The notes: generated by a model from the sequence alone, not told the origin. 64,000 bases of DNA from Curvibacter sp. AEP1-3 (GCF_002163715.1 NZ_CP015698.1:2157001-2221000), one strand, 5' to 3'. Counted from the first letter of the stretch, positions 1 to 8,768 are shown. Numbers and translations are program-made.

Positions 1-1017
1 TCCCTCTCCCCTATCCTGTTCGAGCAACTCAAGCTCAGCATGGTGCAGCAACTCAGCTTTGACGCGGAAACCGTGCGACGCACGGGAACCATGGTTCAAC
101 GCCTGGGTGATGCCAGCACCATCGGTACTGCCGGCTGCGTGGCCTTTGCTGCCATTGTGATGACGGCGGCCATCCTGGCTGCAGTCGCATCAGGTGGTTG
201 GGTCAGCAGCCTCAAGCCTTTGATGCCGGACTTTTCCAGGCTGAACCCGCTCTCCGGCTTCGCAAATCTTTTTTCCAAAAAGAAACTGCTGGACACGGCA
301 AAGATGGCGCTGATGACTGCCATTCTGTTTGTAATTGCAGGCCTCTTCCTGAAGTCCGGTATGCAGGAAATGGCAGCGATGTTGCTGCAACCGTCACCCG
401 CTGCGATCAGCCACCTCACCCAGTGGATGACCGGCGGACTGGGACTGATGCTGCTCGTGATTCTTCTGGCGGCCATGGTCGACGTGCCGCTCCAACTGTT
501 CCTGCACAAGGATCAGATGAAGATGTCTCATCAGGAAGTAAAAGAAGAAGGCAAAGAGTCCGACGGTAACCCTCAGCTCAAGGGGAAGATCCGCCAAAAG
601 CAACGCGAGATGGCCCAAAAAAGCAGTGTGGGGGCAGTTCCCAAAGCGGACTTCGTGGTGATGAACCCCACCCACTTTGCGGTTGCCATCCGCTACGACG
701 AAGCCAGCATGCGTGCGCCGCGCGTCGTCTCTAAAGGTGCCGATTTGCTGGCCATGAAGATCCGTGATGTCGCCAAGCAGCACTCGATTCCGGTCTTGCA
801 GTCCCCCATGCTGGCACGCGCGTTGTATGCCAACGCAGAACTGGATCAGGACATTCCTTCCACGCTGTACACCGCAGTTGCCCAGGTGCTGGCTTATGTG
901 TACCGCTTGCGCGCCGCCATGCGCGGCGAAGGTGTGATGCCCACGGAAGTTCCGCAACCCTTTGTTCCGCCTGAACTGGATCCCTTGTCCAAGACCTTGA
1001 AGGCAGCCACCGTATGA
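1..1017 (+). CDS. flhB: Flagellar export apparatus protein FlhB (5' truncated by window edge)
   Basis: FlhB is the inner-membrane export gate protein that switches the flagellar type III apparatus from rod/hook to filament substrates. The reading frame is open from base 1, so the start lies upstream; about 338 residues are visible and roughly 40-50 are missing compared with the usual ~380. Hydrophobic segments cover the first half. The autocleavage motif NPTH is encoded at 664-675, followed by the expected C-terminal cytoplasmic domain. The stop overlaps the flhA start in an ATGA, indicating translational coupling. Identification is secure. Confidence 0.95.
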   Translation, partial: SLSPILFEQLKLSMVQQLSFDAETVRRTGTMVQRLGDASTIGTAGCVAFAAIVMTAAILAAVASGGWVSSLKPLMPDFSRLNPLSGFANLFSKKKLLDTAKMALMTAILFVIAGLFLKSGMQEMAAMLLQPSPAAISHLTQWMTGGLGLMLLVILLAAMVDVPLQLFLHKDQMKMSHQEVKEEGKESDGNPQLKGKIRQKQREMAQKSSVGAVPKADFVVMNPTHFAVAIRYDEASMRAPRVVSKGADLLAMKIRDVAKQHSIPVLQSPMLARALYANAELDQDIPSTLYTAVAQVLAYVYRLRAAMRGEGVMPTEVPQPFVPPELDPLSKTLKAATV

Positions 1018-3095
1018 ACGCCCAACTGAAATCATTCCAACAGTGGTACGCCAGCAATGCCGGCGTGATGCAAGGAGCGGCAGCCCCCATGCTGGTTGTG
1101 GCCATTCTGGCCATGATGGTTCTGCCCCTGCCTCCGCTGTTGCTGGACATGTTCTTCACCATCAACATCGCCGTGGCGCTGATGGTGATGATGGTGGCCG
1201 CCTACATGATCCGGCCACTGGACTTTGCCGCCTTCCCATCGGTGCTTTTGTTGACGACCTTGATGCGCCTCTCGCTCAACGTGGCATCCACGCGGGTGGT
1301 TTTGCTGGAAGGCCACACCGGCCCTGGCGCAGCGGGTGCAGTGATTGAAGCGTTCGGCCACTTCCTGATCGGCGGCAACTTCGCTGTCGGTCTGATTGTG
1401 TTTGCCATCCTGGTGGTGATCAACTTTGTCGTCGTCACCAAGGGCTCCGAACGCATTGCCGAAGTATCTGCCCGCTTTACCCTGGATGCGATGCCGGGCA
1501 AACAGATGGCTGTGGATGCAGACCTGAATGCGGGCCTGATCGATGAAAAGGAAGCCAAACGCCGCCGCGCTGAAATCGGCGAAGAGGCGGAATTCTTCGG
1601 CTCCATGGACGGCGCCTCCAAATTTGTTCGTGGCGATGCGATCGCGGGCATCCTGATCCTGTTAATCAATATCTTCGGTGGATTCGCCATCGGTATCTTG
1701 CAGCACGACCTGAGCGCATCCCAAGCCGCCAACTCCTACATCCTGCTGGCCGTAGGTGACGCATTGGTAGCGCAGATTCCGGGTTTGCTGATCTCGGTGG
1801 CTGCCGCCATGGTGGTCTCCCGCGTCGGCAAAGACAAGGACATCGGCAAGCAGATCGTCGGACAGATGTTTGTGTCACCCAAAGTCTTGGGTATTACCGC
1901 GGTGATCATGTTGATCCTCGGCTTGATCCCCAACATGCCGCACTTCGTGTTCCTGAGTATCGGTGCCGTCTTGGCATACGGGGCATGGGCTCTGGCCAAT
2001 CGCCCCATCCCCACGGAGGCTGACATTGCACCTGCAGCGCCTACCGGCGACGGCGATGCCACCTGGGATGACTTGCAACCCGTGGATCAGCTGGGACTTG
2101 AGCTTGGTTACCGCCTGATTGCACTGGTAGACAAAACCCGCCAGGGCGACTTGCTGAACCGCATCAAGGGCGTACGCCGCAAATTTGCACAAGAGGTGGG
2201 ATTCCTCCCCCCCTCGGTCCATGTACGTGACAACCTCGAGCTCAAGCCCAGTGCTTACCGCATTACCTTGCGCGGTGTCATCGTCGGCGAGGGCGAGGCT
2301 TTTCCGGGCATGTACCTCGCAATCAACCCTGGCGGCATCACCACGCCGCTCATTGGGACCGCCACCACCGACCCTGCCTTCGGACTGCCCGCACACTGGA
2401 TCGACGAACGCCAAAAGGAAGCCGCGCAAATGGCCGGATTTACGGTGGTTGATTCCGAGACTGTCATGGCAACCCATTTGTCACACTTGATGCAAGTCCA
2501 GGCCTCCAAGCTTTTGAGCCGGACAGAAACGCAACAACTCGTGGAACACGTGGCAAAACTTGCTCCCAAATTGATAGAAGAGGTCGTCCCCAAAATGGTC
2601 TCCATCGCAGTCTTCCAGAAGGTTCTGCAACTGCTGCTGGACGAGTCGGTGCATATCCGCGACATCCGCACCATCATCGAATCCATTGCAGAACACGCGC
2701 CCTCCACCAGCGACCCCGTCGAGCTCGCCAAACGGGTCCGCGTGGCACTGTCTCCAGCGATCGTGCAGCAGATTTACGGCCCAACCCGGGAGCTCAATGT
2801 CATTGCTATCGACCCGGGTCTGGAGCGCTTGCTGGTGCAAGCCTTGGGCAGCGCCTCCGGCTCCGCACTGGACCCCGGTGTTGCCGACATGCTCAGCCGC
2901 AATGCTGCTGAGACAGCCATGAAACAAGAAGAGGTGGGCGTACCCGCTTGCTTGCTGGTTCCGGACCAAATCCGCGGCGCGATCTCCCGACTGGTTCGCC
3001 GCGTCGCACCCCGCTTGCAGGTCCTTGCTCACAGTGAAATCCCTGAAACCCACACGATCCGTATCGGTCCGATCTTGAGAGGCGCCACATCATGA
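1014..3095 (+). CDS. flhA: Flagellar export gate protein FlhA
   Basis: FlhA forms the nonameric export gate of the flagellar type III system; its N-terminal half is membrane-embedded and its C-terminal half is a cytoplasmic docking platform. The protein has 693 residues, a normal family length. Several hydrophobic helices precede the conserved FHIPEP-family loop, around residues 147-175, which contains RIAEVSARFTLDAMPGKQM. The C-terminal cytoplasmic domain is complete. It overlaps flhB by 4 bases and flhF by 4 bases, so the three genes form one transcript. Confidence 0.97.
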   Translation: MNAQLKSFQQWYASNAGVMQGAAAPMLVVAILAMMVLPLPPLLLDMFFTINIAVALMVMMVAAYMIRPLDFAAFPSVLLLTTLMRLSLNVASTRVVLLEGHTGPGAAGAVIEAFGHFLIGGNFAVGLIVFAILVVINFVVVTKGSERIAEVSARFTLDAMPGKQMAVDADLNAGLIDEKEAKRRRAEIGEEAEFFGSMDGASKFVRGDAIAGILILLINIFGGFAIGILQHDLSASQAANSYILLAVGDALVAQIPGLLISVAAAMVVSRVGKDKDIGKQIVGQMFVSPKVLGITAVIMLILGLIPNMPHFVFLSIGAVLAYGAWALANRPIPTEADIAPAAPTGDGDATWDDLQPVDQLGLELGYRLIALVDKTRQGDLLNRIKGVRRKFAQEVGFLPPSVHVRDNLELKPSAYRITLRGVIVGEGEAFPGMYLAINPGGITTPLIGTATTDPAFGLPAHWIDERQKEAAQMAGFTVVDSETVMATHLSHLMQVQASKLLSRTETQQLVEHVAKLAPKLIEEVVPKMVSIAVFQKVLQLLLDESVHIRDIRTIIESIAEHAPSTSDPVELAKRVRVALSPAIVQQIYGPTRELNVIAIDPGLERLLVQALGSASGSALDPGVADMLSRNAAETAMKQEEVGVPACLLVPDQIRGAISRLVRRVAPRLQVLAHSEIPETHTIRIGPILRGATS

Positions 3096-4558
3096 ACGTC
3101 CAACGCTTTACCGCAGCCACTTCCCGCGAAGCACTTGCCAAAGCACGACAAGCCTTCGGAGAGGGAACCCTGATTCTTTCCAACCGCCCTACCGCAAACG
3201 GTGTGGAAGTCGTTGCAACGGCCGAAGATAGCCTTGCAACCCTGGAGTCCGCTGTCAGCGCAGCAGGTTCCCGCTCCGGCAACACGCCACAGCGCCAACC
3301 CCAGCCTCAACCCAGCTACCGCGAAGTCGCCAGTAAAGTGGAAGAGGACGCAGAGCAACTCGCAATGAGCACGCTCTCTTTCCAGGACTATGTCCGGGAA
3401 CGCATGTTGCGCCGTCGTGCAGAAGCAGCTCAAGTGCAAGCGCCTGCTCCCGCAGCCCTACCGGCACCCGTGCATGTCGCCGTAGAACAGATTCAAGCCG
3501 AGCGCCCTCGTCCTACATTGACGCAACGTATTGCCATGGATATCGAGGCGCAACCCAAGCGCCAGCCAGCACAGCGCAAAGTACAAGCTGCGCCGCAAGC
3601 ACCTGCGGTCAACAAGATCGTGATGGACGAATTGCACGCGATGAAGGAGCTGATTGAAGACCGCTTCAACACCCTCACCTGGTTGGGCCAGGCCAAGCAA
3701 AACCCGATTCAGTCCAACATGATGTTGAAGATGATCCGGGCCGGCTACTCACCCACCCTGTCTCGCGCCATTCTGGAACGTCTGCCGGAAGAAATGGATG
3801 CGTCTGAATCTGTACGTTGGGTCATGGATGTCCTGGAGCGGAACCTGCGCACGGACGCAGACTTGCCGCCCCTTCATGAAGAGGGCGGTGTGTTTGCGCT
3901 CATCGGCGCGACCGGGGTAGGCAAGACCACCACCGCCGCCAAACTCGCCGGTCTCTGCGCCCGCACCTACGGACCCGGAAGCGTAGGCCTGATCACTCTG
4001 GATACCTACCGAATCGGGGCCCACGAACAGTTGCGCGCCTACGGAAAGATGCTGGGTGTGGTGGCGCATCTGGCACACGACAAAGCAGCACTCCAAGATT
4101 TGCTGGGGCTGCTGTCCAATAAAAAGATGGTGTTGATTGACACCACCGGCATTGCTCCACGTGACCCGCGCAAACGCGAACTCCTGGAGTTGCTGGATCT
4201 GCCGGAAATCAAGCGCCTGCTGGTGTTGAATGCCGGTGGACATGGCGACACCTTGGATGAAGCCGTCGGCTGCTTCAAGGGTGCGAGTACCCAACAAGTC
4301 ATTCTGTCCAAAACGGATGAAGCTGTGAAACTGGGTCCGGCCATTGACGCTTGCATCCGCCACCAGTTGCTGCTGCGCGGAACCACCACGGGACAGCGAG
4401 TGCCTGAAGATTGGGAACCCGCTGTAGCCGCCAAGTTGGTGCGCAGCTCTATGCGCAGCACAGGTGTCTCGGCCTATGACCCGAAGACCAGCGACCTCGG
4501 CTTCTTCTTCAGCCAACCAGCCAACACCACAGCACACAAGGGGCGCATGGATGCATGA
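3092..4558 (+). CDS. flhF: Flagellar SRP-like GTPase FlhF
   Basis: FlhF is an SRP-family GTPase that sets the position, and with FlhG the number, of flagella, typically at a pole. The 488 residues comprise a variable B domain (about 1-200, rich in Gln, Pro and Ala), an N domain, and a G domain. Visible GTPase motifs are GATGVGKT at residues 272-279, then LITLDTYRIGAHEQL, VLIDTTG and LSKTDEA. It overlaps flhA by 4 bases and the next gene by 8 bases. The presence of flhF suggests polar flagellation, which is an inference. Confidence 0.95.
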   Translation: MNVQRFTAATSREALAKARQAFGEGTLILSNRPTANGVEVVATAEDSLATLESAVSAAGSRSGNTPQRQPQPQPSYREVASKVEEDAEQLAMSTLSFQDYVRERMLRRRAEAAQVQAPAPAALPAPVHVAVEQIQAERPRPTLTQRIAMDIEAQPKRQPAQRKVQAAPQAPAVNKIVMDELHAMKELIEDRFNTLTWLGQAKQNPIQSNMMLKMIRAGYSPTLSRAILERLPEEMDASESVRWVMDVLERNLRTDADLPPLHEEGGVFALIGATGVGKTTTAAKLAGLCARTYGPGSVGLITLDTYRIGAHEQLRAYGKMLGVVAHLAHDKAALQDLLGLLSNKKMVLIDTTGIAPRDPRKRELLELLDLPEIKRLLVLNAGGHGDTLDEAVGCFKGASTQQVILSKTDEAVKLGPAIDACIRHQLLLRGTTTGQRVPEDWEPAVAAKLVRSSMRSTGVSAYDPKTSDLGFFFSQPANTTAHKGRMDA

Positions 4559-5342
4559 CAGACCACCGAACCAGGCCGCAGGCTTGATGGACTTTGCGGT
4601 TCCCCAAACCCCGAAACTCATGGCGATGGTGAGCCATGGCGATGAGCAAGCAGAACTACCCCTCCTGCTGCGCGTTTGCGCTGCATTGGTAGGGTTCGGT
4701 TACACCGTCACTGTTCTGGACGGTTCGGTTTTGGAAACTCCGGAAAACCCAGGGCTTGAACAATTGCTGAATTTCACTTTTTCAGCCCCTACCCATGACG
4801 ATGCGCCAGGCTGGAGCATTCTTCCTGCCGGGATTGGACTGCAAAGTCTGTCCGCAGCCCATCGCCACGGTGGGCCCGGCATCGCGGACTGTGGCACTTT
4901 CTTCGTCCACGAAAGCATTGTGATCGTGTACGCCAACGCCCATAGCTTGACGCCCCTTCTGAAGGGGAGTCAGGTCAGGCCCTTGTTGGCCATGTCCGGC
5001 GCCAAAACCTCGTTGCTGACCACTTATCTGGCCCTCAAGCGGCTGTTGCTGAAAGCAAAGGTTGAGCCTACCATCGTGAATATGGTGGATACAACCCGTC
5101 CGGAAAAATCAAACACCTCATCGCCGACCAGCCTCAGCGATTGTGCGAAGTATTTTCTGAATTACGAAGTCAACCCGCTGCACATACCAGCGCCCATTGG
5201 CGATGAGCGCCCCTCTGCCAGCATCGAGAGGCTCTCATTAGGTTTGCTGGAAAATGCCATGCCGCTCGAAGCCGGCTGGGCCTATGCCCCTCAACGCAAC
5301 AGACAATCTTTCAGCACCGCAATGCCCGCAGGGAGACACTGA
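4551..5342 (+). CDS. FlhG/FleN-like protein lacking the Walker A motif
   Basis: This gene occupies the usual flhG slot between flhF and fliA. The predicted 263-residue protein keeps the outline of a MinD/ParA-type FlhG: a first strand (KLMAMVS), a second strand ending in VTVLDG, an LPAGIGLQSL segment like the LPA.SG..SL of FlhG, and SLLTTYLALKRLL followed by TIVNMV like the S.TDAYALIK...NM of FlhG. Where FlhG has GKGGVGKT this protein has SHGDEQAE (around residues 28-35), so no P-loop is left. I chose ATG 4551, 8 bases inside flhF, over an upstream in-frame ATG at 4464 buried deep in flhF. The fold assignment is by eye. It may regulate FlhF without ATP, or be an unrelated filler of the slot. 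Confidence 0.7.
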   Translation: MHDRPPNQAAGLMDFAVPQTPKLMAMVSHGDEQAELPLLLRVCAALVGFGYTVTVLDGSVLETPENPGLEQLLNFTFSAPTHDDAPGWSILPAGIGLQSLSAAHRHGGPGIADCGTFFVHESIVIVYANAHSLTPLLKGSQVRPLLAMSGAKTSLLTTYLALKRLLLKAKVEPTIVNMVDTTRPEKSNTSSPTSLSDCAKYFLNYEVNPLHIPAPIGDERPSASIERLSLGLLENAMPLEAGWAYAPQRNRQSFSTAMPAGRH

Positions 5343-6058
5343 TGTACACCGCCAAAGGGCAACTTGACCGCTCTGCACTGATCAAACAGTACCAACCTTT
5401 GGTGCGCCGGCTGGCGCATCACATGATGGCAAAGCTGCCCCCGAGCGTGGAAGTAGACGATCTGATCCAAGTCGGGTTGATCGGTTTATCCGATGCTCTC
5501 TCCCGCTATGAAGCCTCCCAGGGCGTGCAATTTGAAACCTTTGCCACTCAGCGGATTCGTGGGGCCATGCTCGATGAGTTGCGCGAGAACGACTGGATGT
5601 CCCGCGGTTCTCGCAAAAGCCAGAAGGAAATCGAAACTGCATTGCGCAAGCTGGAGCACAAACTCGGGCGCAGCCCAGCAGAGTCCGAAATCGCGACCGA
5701 GCTGGGCATGTCACTGTCTGACTACCAATCTCTGCTGGGGAAGGTGCGGGGAACTCAGCTGGTTTACCTGGAGGACATGGCACGCCGCAACGAGGACGAT
5801 GACACGTATTTGGACCGTCATGTAGCCGACCAGGATGCGGACCCGCTCAACATGTTGCGCGACCAGCGCTTGCGTCAATCACTCGTGGATGCCATCAAGT
5901 GTTTGCCTGAGCGCGAGCAATACATCATGAGCATGTACTACGAACAGGACATGAACCTCAAAGAAATTGCAGCCGTCCTGGATGTGACCGAGTCACGTGT
6001 CTGTCAACTTCACAGCCAATCGATTGCTCGGCTGCGCGCCAAAATGCGATCTCACTGA
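5342..6058 (+). CDS. fliA: Flagellar sigma factor FliA (sigma-28)
   Basis: FliA directs RNA polymerase to late flagellar and chemotaxis promoters and is held inactive by FlgM until hook completion. The 238-residue protein has region 2 (LIQVGLIGLSDALSRY ... TFATQRIRGAMLDELR), region 3, and region 4 with a helix-turn-helix (LKEIAAVLDVTESRVCQLHS). The start codon shares bases with the preceding stop (TGATG). A matching sigma-28 promoter lies upstream of flgM in this window. The gene ends shortly before a long perfect hairpin and converges with flgN. Confidence 0.97.
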   Translation: MYTAKGQLDRSALIKQYQPLVRRLAHHMMAKLPPSVEVDDLIQVGLIGLSDALSRYEASQGVQFETFATQRIRGAMLDELRENDWMSRGSRKSQKEIETALRKLEHKLGRSPAESEIATELGMSLSDYQSLLGKVRGTQLVYLEDMARRNEDDDTYLDRHVADQDADPLNMLRDQRLRQSLVDAIKCLPEREQYIMSMYYEQDMNLKEIAAVLDVTESRVCQLHSQSIARLRAKMRSH

Positions 6059-6064
6059 ATGCAA

Positions 6065-6110
6065 GCCGACAATGAATAAGGGCCCGCGAGGGCCCTTATT
6101 CATTGTCGGC
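6065..6110. terminator. 21-bp perfect hairpin between convergent fliA and flgN
   Basis: Two perfectly complementary 21-base arms (the left arm begins GCCGACAATGAATAAGGG) flank a four-base loop, GCGA. The hairpin sits 6 bases after the fliA stop and 12 bases before the flgN stop on the other strand. There is no T-run on either side, so it is not a classical intrinsic terminator. Its position suggests a bidirectional transcript end or a 3'-end stabiliser shared by both mRNAs. Confidence 0.65.
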
Positions 6111-6122
6111 AAAGGAAGAAGA

Positions 6123-6500
6123 TCACGCCGCGAATGTAGGTAGCCGCCCTGATGCCTTCGGGCCCGAACCGTAAGTCCCGCTACTTGCGTAGGTAGGCTC
6201 CACAGTTGCAGGTACCACCAGGTTCAATGCCTGCTCTACCAACATGGCTCGACGCAAGAGATTGGCCCTTACGACCTGCAACCCTTCCGCCAATGCCTTT
6301 ACACGTTGGGTCACGACGCCATTGGCCAGCCCCTGTCGCTGCCATTGTTGCCAAACTTCAGACAAATTCACTGAAAGTTGTTGCACCTGTTCTGACAATG
6401 AAGGCAAAACTTCGATGTCACCTGCGGCCACAGCAACCGCCAATTGATTGAAATGCGCTTCCAGCGCGTCGAAATACGAATCAGGCGTTGTGTGGTTCAT
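6123..6500 (-). CDS. flgN: FlgN-like flagellar export chaperone
   Basis: FlgN binds the hook-junction proteins FlgK and FlgL (encoded at 15.3-18.6 kb here) and delivers them to the export gate. The 125-residue product is helical and Leu/Gln/Glu-rich without membrane segments, with a low-complexity Ser/Gly tail. FlgN sequences are poorly conserved, so the call rests mainly on length, helical pattern and position directly behind flgM. The gap to flgM is 43 bases, consistent with co-transcription. Confidence 0.75.
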   Translation of the reverse strand: MNHTTPDSYFDALEAHFNQLAVAVAAGDIEVLPSLSEQVQQLSVNLSEVWQQWQRQGLANGVVTQRVKALAEGLQVVRANLLRRAMLVEQALNLVVPATVEPTYASSGTYGSGPKASGRLPTFAA

Positions 6501-6543
6501 GACTGGGCCTTTGCATCAAATGGGATGCGCAGGCCCGGACCGG

Positions 6544-6873
6544 TTATCGCGTTGTGCGGTCCAGCATTTCCTGCGCGTTGGAAAGTAATTTGTCCGCAAT
6601 CGCTTCGGCGTTGACGGTGTAAGTTCCGTCCTGAATTGCGGCTTTCACGGAGGCGACTTTCGCCGTATCCACGTCGGCATCGTTGCGCTCCGGCTTTTCG
6701 AGGGCTCGCGCCGCGGTGGACACCGTGACAGCCACTCCGGCTGAACGTGTGCTCTGTGCCGCATTGGTGTTCGCGTTGGCCGCCGCATTGCTGTTCTGTG
6801 CCGCTTTTTGGGCGGCACCGGACACCGTAGACGTTACGGAAGCGGGAATATCTGAAGGTTGACCAATTTTCAT
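6544..6873 (-). CDS. flgM: Anti-sigma-28 factor FlgM
   Basis: FlgM binds FliA and is exported through the finished hook to release it. The protein has 109 residues, begins MKIGQPSD, has an Ala/Asn/Thr-rich flexible N-terminal half and a C-terminal FliA-binding part (DTAKVASVKAAIQDGTYTV ... ADKLLSNAQEML). I chose ATG 6873 because a GGAG Shine-Dalgarno lies six bases upstream; the longer frame would start with TTG inside that site. It is preceded by a near-consensus sigma-28 promoter, so FlgM is made under control of the factor it inhibits. Confidence 0.92.
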   Translation of the reverse strand: MKIGQPSDIPASVTSTVSGAAQKAAQNSNAAANANTNAAQSTRSAGVAVTVSTAARALEKPERNDADVDTAKVASVKAAIQDGTYTVNAEAIADKLLSNAQEMLDRTTR

Positions 6874-6915
6874 CGCGTTCTCCAAAACTACGGTAAGCGT
6901 AGCCTCGTACGAGAG

Positions 6916-6942
6916 TTATCGGTCCAATCATGGCGAACTTTA
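6916..6942 (-). promoter_or_regulatory. Sigma-28 (FliA) promoter of flgM-flgN
   Basis: Read on the minus strand the sequence is TAAAGTTC, an 11-base spacer, then ACCGATAA. This matches the FliA consensus TAAAGTTT-N11-GCCGATAA at all but two bases, with exact spacing. Transcription would start near 6908, about 35 bases before the flgM start codon. The site lies between flgA and flgM, giving flgMN its own late promoter. Confidence 0.85.
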
Positions 6943-6967
6943 GGGTTTTTTGCATAAAAAACCGCCA

Positions 6968-7705
6968 TTAAAGGTCTATTTTTACTGTTCGCATATCCAG
7001 TACCGTGCCCGAAGCGACCCTGCCGTTGTCCATCCGCACGCGCGCTTGCTGTCCGATGACACCCGCAGATAGCGCTTGCGCCTCGCTCGATATCTGAAAT
7101 CCGGGCCCCTGTGCCACGATCTTGACCGAAGCTCCCGCCTGGAAGACCTGTGCCGGCCGAACCATGCCTTGGCGCATGGCTTGACCGGTTGTGAGCGTGC
7201 GACTGGCTGTCTGCCCCAACCACGCCGCCTTGTCGGCGAGAACAGGACTCTGCTCCTCGGCCCAGTCGACTTCGCCACGCGTGACATCCGACTCGGAAAT
7301 ATTGGCTCCCGAATTGACCTGATTCCTGACAACCCACGCTTCGCCCATAGCCCTGACCGTTACTGGCAAGGTCACATTCCAGCGGCTGATCCCGTCTACA
7401 CAGCGCATGCCGATGCGGCTGCGCCCCCACAAGCGGGAACCTGGCGGCACATAGGCTTCGATGTTCCCGCATGCTGCCAGTTTGACCCGGCTGTCCAACG
7501 CGCCTACGGTCACCTCCATCCGGAGGTTGGAGCCTTCGGCACGCTGAGCTTTCAACACCGCATCTTTGGCCCAGCTTTGGGCCATGGCCTGTAGCACCGT
7601 TCCCGTTTGTTCTTGGGCATTGGCTGTCGTCGACAGAAATAGTCCGGCAATCAGCATCGCGCGAGTCAGCGGGCGTTGAACGGAAGTACAAAAGAATGAA
7701 GGCAT
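6968..7705 (-). CDS. flgA: Flagellar P-ring assembly chaperone FlgA
   Basis: FlgA is a periplasmic chaperone for P-ring (FlgI) assembly. The 245-residue protein has a Sec signal peptide (MPSFFCTSVQRPLTRAM then a hydrophobic core ending near TTANA) and the SAF-type C-terminal domain seen in FlgA (GQAMRQGMVRPAQVFQAGASV ... ISSEAQALSAG). The start is backed by AGGAG about six bases upstream. It is divergent from flgB, the usual arrangement. An A/T-rich inverted repeat (GGTTTTTT ... AAAAAACC, 6943-6962) lies just after its stop. Confidence 0.93.
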   Translation of the reverse strand: MPSFFCTSVQRPLTRAMLIAGLFLSTTANAQEQTGTVLQAMAQSWAKDAVLKAQRAEGSNLRMEVTVGALDSRVKLAACGNIEAYVPPGSRLWGRSRIGMRCVDGISRWNVTLPVTVRAMGEAWVVRNQVNSGANISESDVTRGEVDWAEEQSPVLADKAAWLGQTASRTLTTGQAMRQGMVRPAQVFQAGASVKIVAQGPGFQISSEAQALSAGVIGQQARVRMDNGRVASGTVLDMRTVKIDL

Positions 7706-7802
7706 GAATGGCTCCTGGGGAGGCCTTCACTATAGGAACGCACGGGCTCCAAGAAGCCCGCAAATGCGCAGTTTTCGACGCCTTATTCCAAGGCTCAAAA
7801 AT

Positions 7803-7829
7803 TAAAGCTTTTCCCATAATTGCCTCACG
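7803..7829 (+). promoter_or_regulatory. Possible sigma-28-like promoter upstream of flgB
   Basis: TAAAGCTT, an 11-base spacer and GCCTCACG resemble the FliA consensus. The -35 part and spacing are good, but only the GCC of the -10 part matches. It lies about 50 bases before flgB. Rod and hook operons usually use an earlier promoter class, so this may be secondary or chance. Confidence 0.3.
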
Positions 7830-7879
7830 TCGCCAGCCTTGGCCCCTGCCGGGAGCGATTGACAACTGTCGAGGTGCCC

Positions 7880-8320
7880 ATGTTTTCCAATCTAACCAAC
7901 GCTTTGGACTTCCAATCGAAGGGATTGGTGCTGCGCGCTGAGCGGCAGCGGGTCATTGCCAGCAACATCGCCAACGCCGATACCCCCGGTTATTCCGGGC
8001 GCGACTTTGACTTCAAAAAAGCCATGGCAGAAGCGACCTCGGGCCCGACGATTGCTTTGGCCCCTCCTTCCAGTGGCACTCCGGCAGACGGAACCACCAA
8101 TAACCGCCACATACCTTTAACTCCCATCGAAGGCTCCTCCATCGGCGACAACAACAAGCTGGGCTACACCATTCAGACCCAACCCGCCATGGATGGCAAC
8201 AGTGTGGATCTGGATCGCGAGCGGGCCAACTTCGTGGACAACTCGGTCCGCTATGAAGCAACGCTTCGTTTTATTAACGGCTCGTCCCGAACAATCTTGA
8301 GCGCTATTCAAGGTCAGTAA
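7880..8320 (+). CDS. flgB: Flagellar proximal rod protein FlgB
   Basis: FlgB is a proximal rod subunit exported through the flagellar type III system. The 146-residue protein shows the flagellar axial-protein N-terminal motif (QRVIASNIANADTPGYSGRDFDF) and a C-terminal amphipathic segment (NFVDNSVRYEATLRFINGS). I chose ATG 7880 with GAGG seven bases upstream; a longer frame beginning 60 bases earlier lacks both a site and family similarity. It is the first gene of an operon running to 19.8 kb. Confidence 0.95.
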   Translation: MFSNLTNALDFQSKGLVLRAERQRVIASNIANADTPGYSGRDFDFKKAMAEATSGPTIALAPPSSGTPADGTTNNRHIPLTPIEGSSIGDNNKLGYTIQTQPAMDGNSVDLDRERANFVDNSVRYEATLRFINGSSRTILSAIQGQ

Positions 8321-8346
8321 GCGCGAAAAAGCACCGGAGACACACC

Positions 8347-8751
8347 ATGTCCATGTTTTCCATCTTTAACGTCAGCGGCAGCGCAGTGAGCGCACAGTCA
8401 CAGCGCTTGAACGTTGTCGCCAGTAACTTGGCTAACGCCGATGCGGTAGCCGGACCGGACGGCCAAGGCTACAAGAGCCGCCAGGTGGTGTTCGAGACAG
8501 TACCCATGGGGTCAGAGGCTTCCTCGGGCGTCAAAGTCAGCTCCATCAAGGAGAGCAACGAGCCACTGCGAAAGGTGCACAACCCCTTGCACCCCTCTGC
8601 GGATGCAGATGGCTACGTTACCCAATCCAACGTCAACCCGGTCGAGGAGATGGTCAACATGATCTCTGCATCGCGGTCTTACCAGAACAACGTGGAAGTC
8701 ATGAACACCGCCAAGAGTCTGCTGCTCAAAACGCTGCAGATGGGTCAATAA
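8347..8751 (+). CDS. flgC: Flagellar proximal rod protein FlgC
   Basis: FlgC is a rod subunit joining the MS ring to the distal rod. The protein has 134 residues, a typical length. It contains the axial motif SQRLNVVASNLANADAVAG and the C-terminal motif NPVEEMVNMISASRSYQNNV, which form the coiled-coil core of rod proteins. CCGGAG precedes the start. It lies 26 bases after flgB. Confidence 0.96.
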   Translation: MSMFSIFNVSGSAVSAQSQRLNVVASNLANADAVAGPDGQGYKSRQVVFETVPMGSEASSGVKVSSIKESNEPLRKVHNPLHPSADADGYVTQSNVNPVEEMVNMISASRSYQNNVEVMNTAKSLLLKTLQMGQ

Positions 8752-8768
8752 GCGCAAGGAAAAATGAC

